Positions 22,610 through 36,151 of a stretch of DNA of 64,000 nt are shown here, piece after piece (position 1 is the stretch's first letter; every line of letters begins with the position of its first letter). The position numbers and the translations under genes are program-made. Under the pieces are notes generated by a model, which was given only the letters and a program-made list of their open reading frames with translations, was not told where the DNA came from and did not search any database. Source of the DNA: Geotrypetes seraphini (Eukaryota > Chordata > Amphibia > Gymnophiona > Dermophiidae); assembly GCF_902459505.1 (NCBI RefSeq), contig NC_047094.1, positions 68,841,006 through 68,905,005 of the forward strand, written 5' to 3'.

Positions 22610-22835
22610 TGGTTGGAGGGAAAACCAAAAAAAAACTCTGTGGAGTGACGATGTTCCTAAATGGACTTTATTTGAAAGTATCAAAGGTACACGGAAATCA
22701 TCCACATAAAATAATTCCATCCATATAAAAGTAAATCCACATAAGAGCCTTAAAGGACCTAGTCCGCTAGGGATACAGGACCTAACACGGTCCGCGTTTC
22801 GACAAAAAGTCTTCTTCAGGGGTTGGAGGGGACAC
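22610..22835 (-). mobile_element. Penelope-like element tail
   Basis: Read on the minus strand: CCTGAAGAAGACTTTTTGTC, GAAACGCGGACC and GTGTTAGGTCC, then further down CAAATAAAGTCCATTTAGG. This CCTGAnGAAG...CGAAACGCGGACC block is what I associate with Penelope-like retroelement termini in fishes and amphibians. The element is short and has no RT or GIY-YIG sequence, so assignment rests on this motif. The arrangement also resembles a hammerhead core (see findings). Confidence 0.5.
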
Positions 22836-25311
22836 AACATTCACCATCTTTTCCTTCTTTTGAAAGCTATCTGTTGGTGGCCAGCTGCTGTTGAATATCC
22901 CTGTGAGAAGTACTGTCATGTTTAATAATTAACCCTCAGGTCAGACATGGAACCCTGTATGTGTTCCTACAGTAGCTAGTAATGGGGAGGGGGGAGAGGG
23001 GGGGAATTGCTGAAAGTTTGAAGAGACGGTAACAGTGAAACATTTTAGTGGGTGCTGAGACAAGTATGAGACAAGTATCTGCTTAATACTCCTTCCCGCA
23101 TTCCTGTGCCGAGTAGGAACATTTGGAAGTTGATTATTGAATGAACATGGGGATGGAGACATTGCTTCTCTCCCCACCCCCTACTCCCAGTTGAGAATGG
23201 CCATCCATATTTCATCAGCATGAAACTTGGAGAAAGGAACAAGGGCGAAATTTCTGATACAGCCCAGAAAGTAGAAGTAAGTTGAACTTTACTGAATCCT
23301 TGTCCTGGAGTTGTCTCCTATTTCTGCTTTTTCTCTGGCACTTCAGTGCTCGTACAATATAAAATTAGCTGATCTTTTCCCATCTCTATGAGCGTGCACA
23401 AATACTGCAGAAATGGTTGTGTGGGATGTGCTCTCTGACTCAGAGCACAGTGCTGGAGTGTTTCTCTTGCTTATAGCGCACACACTGCAAGAGTTTATCT
23501 GTCTCTTTCCCTCACTTTCTGTCTCTCTGGCTCAGCTTATGCTGTGTGAATATATTTGTCTCTGGCTCAAGAGAGCACAGACGCAGGAATGTAGCGGATG
23601 GGTTGTCTGTACATTCCTGGAAGGGCGAAACAAGGATGAGAATTTGAACTTTGGAATCCATAAAAGCTTTTGGCTGGGGGTGGAAGGGGGGAAACAACAA
23701 CCCCCTTGCTTTCCAGGGGCATGAAGTGGGTTTTGTGCCTGGTTTGGTGCAGCAACCCCAGCAGAAATAAAGAGCAAGGGGGGTGCTGCTTTTCTGATGA
23801 GTCCTTCCTCTGCCATGTCCTGTTGGCTGTTTGAGAGTCCCCAATATCTGTTCCCTTGGCGCAGGTATAGTTTCTGCTGGCACCTGAATACAGCCTCTCC
23901 TTGTGCTTCAAGCACTGAACTTTTGACTTGTCCGTAATTTCTCTTGTGTGTGTGTGATTACTTTCTAACTTCATGGTAAAACTTGAGTTAATAGATTAAA
24001 AGTTAACTTTTGTTTGTGCCCACTGCAGTGTGGAATGGGATTGCAACCATCTGGATGTGTTCTTTACAGAGTTGATACTCTTGGATAATGGCTCTCCAGT
24101 TATCTTACAACAGCAAACAGAACAAGATAGCAGTGGGTTAAAAAAATAAATCATAAATGCATTAGTCCAATAAAAAGGTATTGCCTACAGATCGTTTGAC
24201 CTTTATTCCTAGATATACAAGTGGACTAACACAGCAAATACACTGGTGTTTTATCAGAATCTGAAGTGGTGAGCTGAGCACAGGTCTGAGCCAGGATTCA
24301 AGCTTCACAGTCCATTCTTCTCTGTGGGAAAAGTATAAGAAAGGTCCTTGTGAGTTGGGGGACCGGACACTCCCTGCTGTGGGAGGGACTTTCCACATTT
24401 GCTTTGGCTTTGTTTAGTCTCTCTTTTTCTAGTTCATGGGAGATTTCCCTCCTGGGTAATCAGGCTTTGTGTGTGATGCATTCTTTTTCCACAACTATTT
24501 TTACACAGATGTTCCTTTTCCTGTTTTCCAGCTGCATGTAGTGTGTAAGGTGGGGGGGGGGTGCAGGGGTTGGGTGTGGTTGGGAGGTGTGTGTAAGGCT
24601 GGAAGTTATGGGGTGAGGGGGGAGAATATGGGGGCCAAGAATGAGTGGTGTAAATCTGAGAGCTGATCAGCCAGGTGCCATACTGCTGCTTCCTTTAGCT
24701 TGAGGGCATCTGTTGTATGGGGGGTGGGGGTAATGCTCTGTGCTGCTTCCCACTGTGTGGTTCCGGATGTAGTGGGCTTGTGTACTTTGGTGCAGTCTGG
24801 ACTCTGTTTAGGAAGGCTGGAGGAGGAGTTAGTCCCCCTCCTCCAGCTTGGCTTGGTGTATAGCTATACACAGAGCCCCTTTCAAAGCTGCCCTGTCCAG
24901 GCTGCACCAGGGCCTGATGTCACCGGCTTGTTTATCCCTCTTTAATTATAAAGAACAGGCATCCTGTGTGTGTCTGACTCAGCCCCGTGGCGGCATGTTG
25001 CTCCTAACCTCGGCCCCTCGCTTCTGACGGGGAAGGGGAGGGATGTCTGGAGACTCCTTTTCCGTTGGGAGAGGGATGGATAGGATGTTCTGAGGCTCCT
25101 CTAATTGAAAAGAGAGGTACTATACAAGCAATGTTAGGTCCCAGTACCATTGTTTGTTTGGGGGGGGATCCCTGCTCCTTTAAAAGAGACAATGTGTTTT
25201 GTCTGGGGGAGGGAGTTAGAAGCATTGCTAGAAAGGTTCTGTTTTCAGAAAAGGGACATGCAGGAAGTAGCATATTTTTAAGGAACAAGTTTTGGGTACA
25301 TACTGTTAAAG

Positions 25312-25484
25312 CAGGGGTCTCAAAGTTCCTCCTTGAGGGCTGCAATCCAGTCAGGTTTTCAGGATTTCCCCAATCAATGTACATGAGATCTATTTGCATG
25401 CACTGCTTTCAATGCATAGTCATTGGGGAAATCCTGAAAACCCGACTGGATTGCAGCCCTCAAGGAGGGACTTTGAGATCCCTG
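25312..25484. mobile_element. hAT fold-back MITE with perfect 8 bp duplication
   Basis: Ends CAGGGGTCTCAAAG and CTTTGAGATCCCTG; flanked by identical TGTTAAAG at 25304-25311 and 25485-25492. It lies inside ERF intron 1 and would form a long hairpin in the pre-mRNA. Confidence 0.92.
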
Positions 25485-26949
25485 TGTTAAAGTAACATAA
25501 CCTGTGCCAGTCCTCTCCCTGCCCTGGCTGTCATTACAGTAGGTTCTGCAGGTGGCCTTCCAGAGCAGGAGTCGCTTAAGAGCAGAAATAAGAACACACT
25601 GGCAATATCACCTTCCCTCCAAGCCCTTCCTTTTTCAGTGGCTCCTTTGTAACCGCCTCACCCCTCCCTTTTATACCTTTCAGGGTACCAGTGTGGAAGC
25701 ACTAGAACCTTTGGATTCATCTGGTAATGGAGGTGTTTGATCTGAGTTCCGAGCACTCAGATGGAGAGGGAGGATCTGGTTTGACAACTTAAATTTAGCC
25801 ATTACAGCTGTGTCTCAGAATACCAGTCTGTGTGCTTCCTTCATGCTTCCAGTTCTCCTTTCTCATTTGTATGTTTTTGGGGTTTGAGGAGGAATTAGAT
25901 ATGTCTCTCTGTAAATATAGTCTGCCCCCTTCTGCTTTTTAAGGATTGTACCTGAGCAGTTCCTGTTTGACACATGTTGAGGTGGAGAGGAGTGCATAAT
26001 GAGGCTTTTTGTCAGAAATGTGACTTAACAAGTAGAGTCCTTGTACAGATGAAAGCTTTTCTTTGCTCAGAGTCCCTCTCAGGCTGTAGGTGAATACTTC
26101 CCAGTAGATGCAGCAGCCATCTTAGAGGGTACAGCATTATCCAAAAGGGGAGGAAGGGCAGTGTGGGTAGGCCCAGAAGTGGCTTGACTTTTTGGAAGAA
26201 AGAAAATGACTGGTTCAGATTTCAGAAGCATGATTAACACTTGTATTCCCTCAGGCTCTGAACAAGGTGGGCTGCACACTTGTGGCCATGGTTGGCTGAG
26301 GGTAAGGTATAACAAATCTCGCCCCCACACTGGAGCTTAAGGGAAAGTAGGTGACAGGTTGTGTAGGGCAAGATTGAAGTACTTTGAGGATTACGAGAAT
26401 AGTGTTTTCTGTATTAGTGTTATCCCCTTTATTTATATGAACCGGTGTAGATTTGAAATTGAATATTTTTTCCTTCTTTTCTCTGACAAGCTTATTTTTA
26501 GCACAGCTTTTCACTTTCTCTCTTTCTGTGTTCCTGGTTGCTTGGAGACTGGTACACAGTTACCAGAATTTCTCTCTGTCTATAAAGGACTTGTGTGTGT
26601 CGGCAAGTTTCAAAGATGCTCTAAGTGACTTGTGTGGTTTTTATTTTTCCACACCCCGGGAACATCTGTAGGCCAGCTCTCCCCTCCACCCTACCCCAAT
26701 TAATATGGAGTGACTTGTGCAGAGTGGTAGGATGGGGCACAGATGTAGTCTCTCGTTTGAAAACATTTGGATTGTACTTCTGGCTAACTTTTCCATCTGT
26801 ATTCATTTTGAAACACTGTAGCCCCTCTCCCTCTTTTGGAGTGGTTGACTCTGGATTTTGGCTTGACAATAATGTGCCGGTCATACCGTATCCTTTTTGG
26901 ATGTTGTGACATCGGTGGGATTTTTCCCAAATTTGGTATTTCCCATAAG

Positions 26950-27095
26950 TCTTGGGGGGAACCTCAGCCAGTCAGGTTTTCAGGATATCCACAGTGAATA
27001 TTTATGAGTGATTTGCATGCACTGCTTTCATTGCATTCAGATTTCTCTCAAGCATATTCAGAAAATGTGACTGGTTGGGAACCACTGCCCTAACT
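26950..27095. mobile_element. Divergent fold-back MITE in ERF intron 1
   Basis: Contains CAGTCAGGTTTTCAGGATAT and, inverted, GAAAATGTGACTGGTTGGGA, with the family's GATTTGCATGCACTGC core between. The arms are more diverged than in the 25312 copy and no clear duplication was found. Confidence 0.6.
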
Positions 27096-28104
27096 GGTAA
27101 ATTGATAGTGGTTTTCATACTGAGCTAATGATGCATGCTGCTTTCAGAGAGGGGTTCATATGGACAGCCCCCTTTCCCTTGTATTATAAGGGCATACTGA
27201 ATGCTCAAATTACCCCATCCATGATAATGTATCTGATTGGGGGAGGGGCCTGGAGGTCTATCTGCTGATGTGTTCTGTATTATGGAATACTACCATTTCC
27301 CGGAGAGAGTGTGTATGGGGGGGGGGGGGAGTGGAATGGATGCCACTACCTCTATTGGCAGTGCAGTGCTGGGTGACATCACAGTTTGGATGCCTTTGTG
27401 AGCGTCCTTGTAGTAGCACATGGCTCCCTCAGGCCTCCATTACCCACTTAACAGTTGAATTATTGATGCCTGCGGAATTGGCTGGGATTTGGGAAATGGT
27501 GAGCTGCAGTTATTTTGTGCCCCCTCTCATTCACCCATAATATAGTAAAAACTGCAGCATCTGTAAACTGAAGCCCCCTCCTTTTGTGAGTTGGAGAGAG
27601 TGAAAGTGTCCTCACTCCTCACATCAGTTTTTTTTTTTGGGGGGGGAGGGTTATGCATGATAGCCTGTGGTATGGATAGTTTATGTGCTGTTATGAAACT
27701 GGAAAGTGCCTGGTGATCAGAACTAAGCTCAGTCGCTCTTCTTGGTGACTGGTATCAACATTTATTTTTTACCAGCTATCTTTCTGAAAACTCCTAGAAT
27801 TCATCAAGTTTTGGGTGAACTAAATCTCCATAGCACCTTTGTAATTGTGTCCTCACCCATGTGCATGTCCACCCAAAAAGTATATTTTACTGTAAAATGC
27901 ATTGCTGCTGTTTTTTGGGGGTTTTTTTTCCAATGAGAGGCAGTAATATAAAAATTGAATAAACTAAACAATTTCATCTTCTTTTTGCTGTTCTGCCAAC
28001 ACTCTGGTGTGCCACCCTAGGCATGATGGCATTGAAGACTGTTTTGGGGGCTAGGAGTTGGAATATATAGATTCCATGAGTTTGGGTAGAGGGGAAGGGG
28101 GAGA

Positions 28105-28340
28105 AGTTTATTATTAGGATTTTATATACCGCCTATCAAGGTTATCTAAGCGGTTTTTACAATCAGGTACTCAAGCATTTTTCCCTCTCTGTCCCGGTGG
28201 GCTCACAATCTATCTAACGTACCTGGGGATATGGAGGATTAAGTGACTTGCCCAGGGTCACAAGGAGCAGCGCGGGGTTTGAACCCACAATCCCAGGGTG
28301 CTGAGGCTGTAGATCCAACCACTGCGCCACACACTCCTGT
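28105..28340 (-). mobile_element. MIR-like tRNA SINE in ERF intron 1
   Basis: A well-preserved minus-strand copy. It has the tRNA-like head AGGAGTGTGTGGCGCAGTGG, a B-box-like GGGTTCAAACCCC, the MIR-like CCCTGGGCAAGTCACTTAAT, and a 3' end reading GGCGGTATATAAAATCCTAA, the tail shared with LINE copies in this window. Confidence 0.8.
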
Positions 28341-30120
28341 AGCTATATGTGTGTTCCCTGGAACTGAATCTGGCATATATTGGCATGGATGAGTTTAGGT
28401 GTATGGATCTTTCTCACCTGCTGTATTGTGACATACGGTCTTTGTTGCTCAGCAGGAACCAGGAAGCTACTGTTCTGTTTTGTTCTCCTGCCCCCAGGGA
28501 CAGTCTGAATCTAGAGTAGGGCTCTGGTATGTTACCCCCCTTTCCACCCATGCCCTACCCTGCTCTGACTTAAGCCAGCGGCACAAGGGCTGGGTAGAGT
28601 CCCACCTCTGCAAAGCATGATGGGTATCGAGCTATTGTTTTCATACTACAGTGCAAACCTTGTTTCCTGGAGTAATTAAAAAAAAAAAGTCTTCTTTTTT
28701 TGGATGGGGAGGGAAAATATTTGGCTGATTAACCCATTTTCCTTCATCATGCATCAAAGTCTGACAATTTGTATGGGGATGGCAGGGTGCAAGTATAGTT
28801 GAGAGGTTTTATCAGGGTCAAGCTGGCATCCTCTCTGTCCTTTCAACTCAACCAAAAATTCCTTTCCCTGAGCTGAGGGAAGCTGATAGTTGTCAACCAC
28901 ATCCTGAGCTTTGCCTGATGTGGTCACTGTGCAGTTATGAGTCTGTGTGGTGTTTAAAAAGTAAAGAATCAGATTTGATCTAAAAGTGTTCAGACAGCCC
29001 CTTCCATGAGATGCATTACTTGGGGGGACAGGTCTTTCTGATAGGGAGCATGCTGTGTACAGAGTGGGTGTTCTGGCAGTTAAGGTGACAGATGTATACG
29101 TAAACACCAGTGTGGCACAATGAGACTGGATATTAGATCTTTCTGATTGTTTAAGAGCTAGATAGCAGGTTATATAAGCTTTCTGTGCTGGTTTAAGGAG
29201 AACAAATCCTTTCTGGGATACAGGGATAAATTGTGAATATCCCTTCCGGGTCCATGTTCCTGTCATTTTAGATAATATATGAAAGGGTATTTGTGTAATT
29301 GGGGCTGTGGTGGGTGTCTCCTTGAAGGCACAGTCTGTAAGAGATGATTGCTAGCATTTCCAGGGGCAGTAGTTGATGGAGGAAGGGCTGAGTGGGGAGG
29401 TAAGTGCCAGGCCTGCACTGTCTGACACGAGTCTCTTTAGGGGAAGGGCTGTGCTTGGCCCTGCTGCTGTTCCTGCTAAGAAAAGCCTCTTTGTCTGGAA
29501 GATGCGGTGACCTCAGTCTGTAAATATTCCATGTGGTCGGGAGTTCTGCCGGTTTTGCTGTGGAACAAGTCACGACTGCTGCTGCTCAGGCCTGAGGAAG
29601 TGTGAAGGGGATTTTTGAGACACCCGTCTTTCCCCACCCGCCACACACTTCCTAACCACCCTTTGGAGATCCCTAGCAGCCCTGCTGCTTGTTATAGAAA
29701 TAGCATAACTCTTTCAAAGGTTGGGAGACAAGGAAGTAGCAGCCAAAGAGCATTCTTACAGTCATGAGTTCCCAAATGAAGTTTGGGGATGAGAGGGAGG
29801 CATGGGATAGGTTACACAATGAATTGTGAGTTTGTTCTGTGTCTCCACCTCCAAGCAGTATTTCTGTAAGGAGCACGGGTATAATTTCAATGGCTCATTC
29901 TCTGTAGATCTTTCTTGGATAGATCAGGTATAGGAGAGAGATTTTTGGTTGGTATTGCCATCTGGTTTTATTTTGGTTGGATCCCAGCACATCTTTCTTT
30001 AATGCTTCTTAGTCTCTCTGCCTGCTTCCCCTTTCCCTAATTCTCCTGGCATCCTCTCCTGGACCTAGGGATCATTAGCAATGATTCACTGTCTGTGTTG
30101 CACTGTAGAGGTGGCACTAG

Positions 30121-30456
<336 letters not shown>

Positions 30457-31149
30457 TGATGACTGCTGCTATCTGTGGTAGAGAGCTCCAGTGCTGTGCA
30501 CTGGATCGGAATATGGAATCAAATTTTAAATGTAATCCTGCTACTCAAGTCATTGAACTCTGATCTACCTCTCATGAGATGAGTAGGTTTTTTCAGGGCC
30601 TCACCCTGCAGGAAGAGACACATGATCATTGTTAGAAACAGATTCTAGCTTAATAAGAGTGCTTGCAAATGCTACTTTGGAGGGGCTTGTGTAGAAGAGG
30701 CATTTTCTAACTTTTGTTTCCACAGCATAATTAGAACAAGACAAGTAAAAACAAGTGAAAGCTGAGGGGTGGGGTTGCAAACCAGCCCTTCATCCAGAGA
30801 TAGAGTTAATGTAGTCATGTAGCACATCTCCCAAGCAGTAGTGAAGAGGAAATTCCAGAGTAAAGTTTTGGACTGTTTGAAGAGGCCCAGTGGGAGAGGC
30901 AGTAAAAATGCAAAGAACATTGGAACCAGTGATCTGTCCTTAGCAAAGTGAAATCTCCCACACAGTGTCCTGATTGTACAGGTCTTTGGGGCTCTCCCAC
31001 ATACAGACTTCGTAGACCATGTCTGGATAAGAAAGGTATTTGCTCAAAATGCCTGTCATCCTATTTTGGTGTGTTGTGCCTCTTCCTTACCTGCACCATC
31101 CTCCAAGTCACTGTTAATTATTTTGGATTTTTGCTCACACTTTTTCAGT

Positions 31150-31603
<454 letters not shown>

Positions 31604-31747
31604 TAGTAACTAGGGCACAAGAGTCCTTGGCACAGCATGTAGTCTGATGGGTGTTGTCTCCTATGGGTTCTGGGTGGAGTTGGGAATGTCTTCAGCAGTG
31701 TAATTTTTTCACACATATGTGACTGACTGATCTTTTCTACCTTGCAG

Positions 31748-32874
31748 GTGGACCCATTCCTCAGAGTGCCCCGCCTGTACCCTCTGGTGGCTCCCACTTC
31801 CGCTTTCCACCATCTACTCCTTCGGATGTCCTGTCTCCTAGTGAGGATCTGCGCTCTCCAACTGTCTTCTCTTCAGTGGCTCGGCGTGTGGCCCGTGGCT
31901 CTGTCAGTGACTGCAGTGATGGAACCTCAGCTAACTCGGAGGTGGAGGAGAGTCTTGCAGAAGAACAACGCCGTGGGGCTGAACTGAATGCCTTTCGGGG
32001 GCCCCCACTGCCTGCCCATGCCCGCCTGGCTCATGAGAGCTTCTTTCGTGTCTACCCCCGACCTCGGGTTCCAGAACCTCTCAGCCCTTTTCCTGTCTCG
32101 CCCATGGGAGCTCCAGGAGCCCTCCTGCCCCCTCAACTCTCCCCAGCCTTGCCAATGACCCCTAACCACATGAGTTACACACCATCACCTACACTAAGCC
32201 CCATGTACCCTGGTGGCAGTCATTTTTCTTTCAATCCTGAGGACATGAAACGCTACCTGCAAGCTCACACGCAGAGTGTTTACAACTATCATCTGAGTCC
32301 TCGTGCCTTCCTGCATTACCCAAGCATTGTGGTGCCCCAGCCTCAGCGACCTGAGAAGCAGCCCCCCCTGACACTGCCCCATGAGGACCCTGCACCGTTC
32401 AAGTTTAAGCTGCAGCCTCCACCACCAGGCAGGAAGAACCGGGACAAGCTTGGGCTGGTACAGAGTGAGGGAGCCAGCACCAGTAGGTTAGCAGAGGGCC
32501 CAACTGGGGTCTTACCACAGATCAAAGTGGAACCAATATCTGATGTGGAGTCAGAGGAGGAGCTGACGGTGGAGGTGACTGATATTAGCGACGAGGATGA
32601 AGAGGTGTTCAAGACCCCCACTGCTCCCATGGCCCCAGTACCCGAGGAGAGAGTGCCATTGATGAGATTGGATGGGGAGTGCAGTGGTATCCCATCTCCC
32701 GCTGGCATGGAGAGGGTGCCTGCACAGGACGAGGGTGGGCGCTGCATTCCACTGAAGCTGCGTTTTAAGCGACGTTGGAGTGAGGACCAGCGCACTGAAG
32801 CATGTGCGGAGGAGGCAGATGACAAGAAGGTGCGGGGCGAGGACAACACAGGTCCCAGGGGTCCTTTTTTCTGA
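31748..32874 (+). CDS. ERF: ERF coding exon 4 (repressor region)
   Basis: Encodes the long proline-rich part of ERF, an ETS-family transcriptional repressor that binds GGAA/T sites in the nucleus and is exported on ERK phosphorylation. It runs from [20 protein letters not shown] through [106 protein letters not shown] and [13 protein letters not shown], all in human ERF order. The annotated frame stops at 32872-32874, giving 499 residues. The conserved ERF C-terminus (RRVSADLQQATAELSLENRD) follows at about 32889-32950 in the +1 frame with its own stop at 32951-32953. A one-base difference in the T6 run at 32865-32870 would explain this and give 525 residues (human 548). It is either an assembly error or a real shortened C-terminus. 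Confidence 0.95.
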
Positions 32875-32953
32875 TGCAGGACCTGCCCGGCGTGTGAGTG
32901 CGGACTTGCAGCAGGCTACAGCAGAGTTGTCATTAGAAAACAGGGACTCGTGA

Positions 32954-33560
32954 GCTTGTCTGGTGTCAACATTGCACTCTGCGCCTTTTATACTTTCCTG
33001 CCTCGGAGGTGGGGGAAGGATACAAAGCAACCCCGTTTTTACTGCCTTATAAACTCATCGGGATTATTCTGTTGGTTTTGGAATTTTGACCCTTTTCTTT
33101 GTGTTGTGACGCTTTGGACATCTTTTTATTTTGGGGGGAGGGCCTTCCTACCTTTTCCTGACTTCCTTTTTTGTGGGTATTTTACTTCCTTGTTGCTAAA
33201 TTTCTTCTCTGCCTTTATATACAGCATATGAACTTTGTTAATGTTTACTCATCTTTTTAACTTTTTAAGGGGGAACGTGTATATCTCTCTTTAATTTTGT
33301 TGGCTATTCAGGTGTATCAATTTTATTTTTAAAGAAAGCCAGGAAATTAAAAAAAACAAACCCCAGCATACATATATAAATATATATAAAAAATTGGGAA
33401 AGGGATTTTAATAGATTTTGCCTCTTTTTTGGAAAAAAAATCTTTTTGAAAAAACTGTAGTTCGGTGTGACCTGGCTTGTCTGGCTTTTGTGGATCACCT
33501 AAGGGGAAAATTTGTACATGAATGCAGTTAAATGCCTTTTGCTAGCTTTAGGAACAGATA
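32954..33560 (+). other. ERF: ERF 3' UTR (probable)
   Basis: Directly follows the conserved ERF stop at 32951. It is T-rich with no repeat signature. No AATAAA occurs here; ATTAAA at 33346-33351 and AGTTAAATGCC near 33526 are candidates for the cleavage signal. A canonical AATAAA followed by a GT-rich stretch occurs only at 37967. The real end is not determinable from sequence alone. Confidence 0.5.
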
Positions 33561-34885
33561 TGGTTTTTATATACCAGGGCGCTGGAAAGTGAATCAGTAT
33601 TAAGACCACAAAGTTGGTCTTAGGAACGTGAGGTGACAGCTACCAATTTTAGGCCTGATCTCTTGAGGACTCCTCCCTCATGCCACTGCAGCTAGCTGTT
33701 TTGATAAAAGATGGGAATATTCTGGGATCCCACTTTAGGTTGGCCTTTAGTCCATCCTGTAGGAGCCTCTATGAAGTTTCTCATGCCTGTTGGGACATCC
33801 AAGTAGGGGATGGACAAATGACCCCTTGCATTCCTTTCTATTTGGGAGGGATTTCCACTGTTGAGAAGAAAAAGTCCTATTATTCAGGTCTTTTTTTTTT
33901 TTTTAGTGGAGAGAAATTTTTAACATTGCTCTAACTGCCTTGTGAAGTGGTACCTCTACATGAGTGTCATATCCGCCCCAGAATTTGCAGTGTTTGAGGC
34001 ATTTTACTCTGTCTCTCAGCCATAATGCTGCATGTTCCCAGCTCAGGCAGAAGGTGATTTGAATGATAGAGCTGCACTAGTGCTGGTATGAGCTTCCCCA
34101 CCTCAGCAGTGCTATATAGTCTATTTCAGCCCCTTAACCTAATGTGAACAGGTGCATGGTTAGTTGCATAAGGGTAGATTGGGATGGCCAAGGTGTTGAT
34201 AAAAAAGGGGAGGGAAGGGCCTTTGGTGTGAGACAAGAACCAGCTGTGCCTTCTGCCTGCTCAGGGATAACATGAGACTTCAGGACATGGCACAGTGCAT
34301 AAAATATAACACCCCTCCTCCTCTGCAGCTGACTCGGGCCCTGGTTACAGGTATACTTGATCCACCCTGACTCTTCATTCTCCTATTTGCTGTTGAGGCA
34401 CGCTTTTCTCATATGTGCCTGTGTATTCAGCTGAACTAATTCTTGCTCTCGACTTTATTCTGTGTACAAGGTGATCTAGGCCCTTCATGCCTAGCTGACT
34501 GGAACATTTATCCCTCTCTCTGAGTACATAGCTGCTTCATGAGAAGTCTTTATTTCTTTGAATATGGTCTCCATTATTCTGTGCTGTGTTTAAAACCCAG
34601 GATTTAGTTGGCTATTAGAGAAGGTTGAGGTGAGGTTTTGAAGCCTCCAGTGCAGTGTAAAACTTAACCCACATGTCCATCCCTGATTGTGTGTATTCAG
34701 AGAAGGTTGCATACCAAATAACAGTTGCTTGATTGCTCTACTTAGATTAAGGGGCTAGAGAGGTAATTCTGGGTCCTAGGAGGTTCATATTTAGCAAGGT
34801 CATGGCATTCTTAAGTGCCTGTCTCAGCATCGTGGGTATCTACAAGAAATGTCTCATCATTCAGTGCTATACAAACATTGCCAGA
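33560..34885. other. Intergenic, nothing recognised
   Basis: No transposon, exon or RNA gene was recognised. It may include the distal ERF 3' UTR. Short frames only. Confidence 0.4.
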
Positions 34886-35226
34886 ATAATGAGTGAAAAG
34901 AAGAGGTCCCTATATCTGCTACTGGACCCGTTCCTTGGAGAAAATATTTCTTCACACAACGTGTATTTAAACTCTGGAATTTGTTGACGGAGAATGTGAT
35001 GAAATCAGCTTGGCCTTGTTTAAAAGAGGCTTGGATAATTTCCTAAAAGAGAAGTCCATAGGCCATTATTGAAATGGCTTGGGGAAATCCACTTCTTATT
35101 CCTAAAATAAGCAGCATAGAATCTGTTTTACTACTTGGGACCTGGGTTGGCTGCTGTTGGAAACCAGAATATGGGCTTCATGGACCTTCAGTCTGTCCCA
35201 GTATTGCAGTTCTTGTTTTTATGACT
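34886..35226 (+). mobile_element. CR1 LINE 3' fragment
   Basis: The plus strand reads degraded CR1 C-terminal sequence (SLGENISSHNVYLNSGIC-like, FKRGLDNFLKE-like) and the 3' end ACTTGGGACCTGGGTTGGC, CATGGACCTTCAGTCTGTCC, ending TTCTTGTTTTTATG. Confidence 0.65.
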
Positions 35227-36151
35227 GCAGCTGGGGGTGAAATCTGTAGATTGTGAAAGTCCTCAGGGCCCTGGATTTAGGAATTGTGTTAATTTCTAGT
35301 CTACTGAAGCTTGACTTGCTTCTTGGGTTCCATGTCTGGTCACCTCTAAAACAGAACTTACAGCCCCCCTTTATGCTTCATGCCATTCTGCAGGTATCAG
35401 TAACATTGTTGGTGTGCTTAGTGAGCCAGGCTGTACTCCTAACTCTTCCCCTGACGGGGCAGGTTTTGAGCCAAGTCCTTCCTTTAAGTGACTTGAGGAG
35501 TTAATGCTAATCCTGTCTTCTAGGTTCTACTGGGATCAGTAGGATAGTGGAAATAGAATTAGGATAGTGGAAATAGAAACATGATGGCAGATAAGGCCAA
35601 ATGGCCCATCCAATCTGCCCATCCACATCATCCACTATCTCTAAAAGATCTCACATGCCTATTCTATGCTTTCTTGAATCACACAGTCTTTAGCTCTGCC
35701 ACCTCTACTGGGAGTCTATTCCATGCGTCTACCACCCTTTCTGAAAAAAGTGTTTCCTTAGATTACAGGGGTAAGAAAACAAGAAGGCAGTTAGATCCAC
35801 TGTAGGGGAAAAACAAAGAAGCAGACAAATAAAATCCAGGTTTGATATTTTTTAGCATACTTCTCACCAGCTGGTTGCCCCTGATGCAGCTATATCCTTG
35901 TGTTCTGGGAGTACTTTTAAGACTTTACATCTGGATTTTGTTTGATCACCTCTTAAATTCATCCCATGCCCTCTCACTGTGGAGTTTCCTTTTAATTGAA
36001 AGACACTTGCCTCTTGTATTTATGCCACATAGGTATTTAAACATCTCTATTATATCTCACCTCTCCTGTCTTTCCTCCAATGTATATATATATTGAGATC
36101 TTTGATTCTGTTCCCTCTATGCCTTATGACAGACCACCGATCATTTTAGTA

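Noticed and set aside
32343-33030. Minus-strand frames of 159 and 168 codons over ERF exon 4
   Set aside because: They are antisense shadows of a GC-rich coding exon; the plus-strand frame matches ERF throughout.
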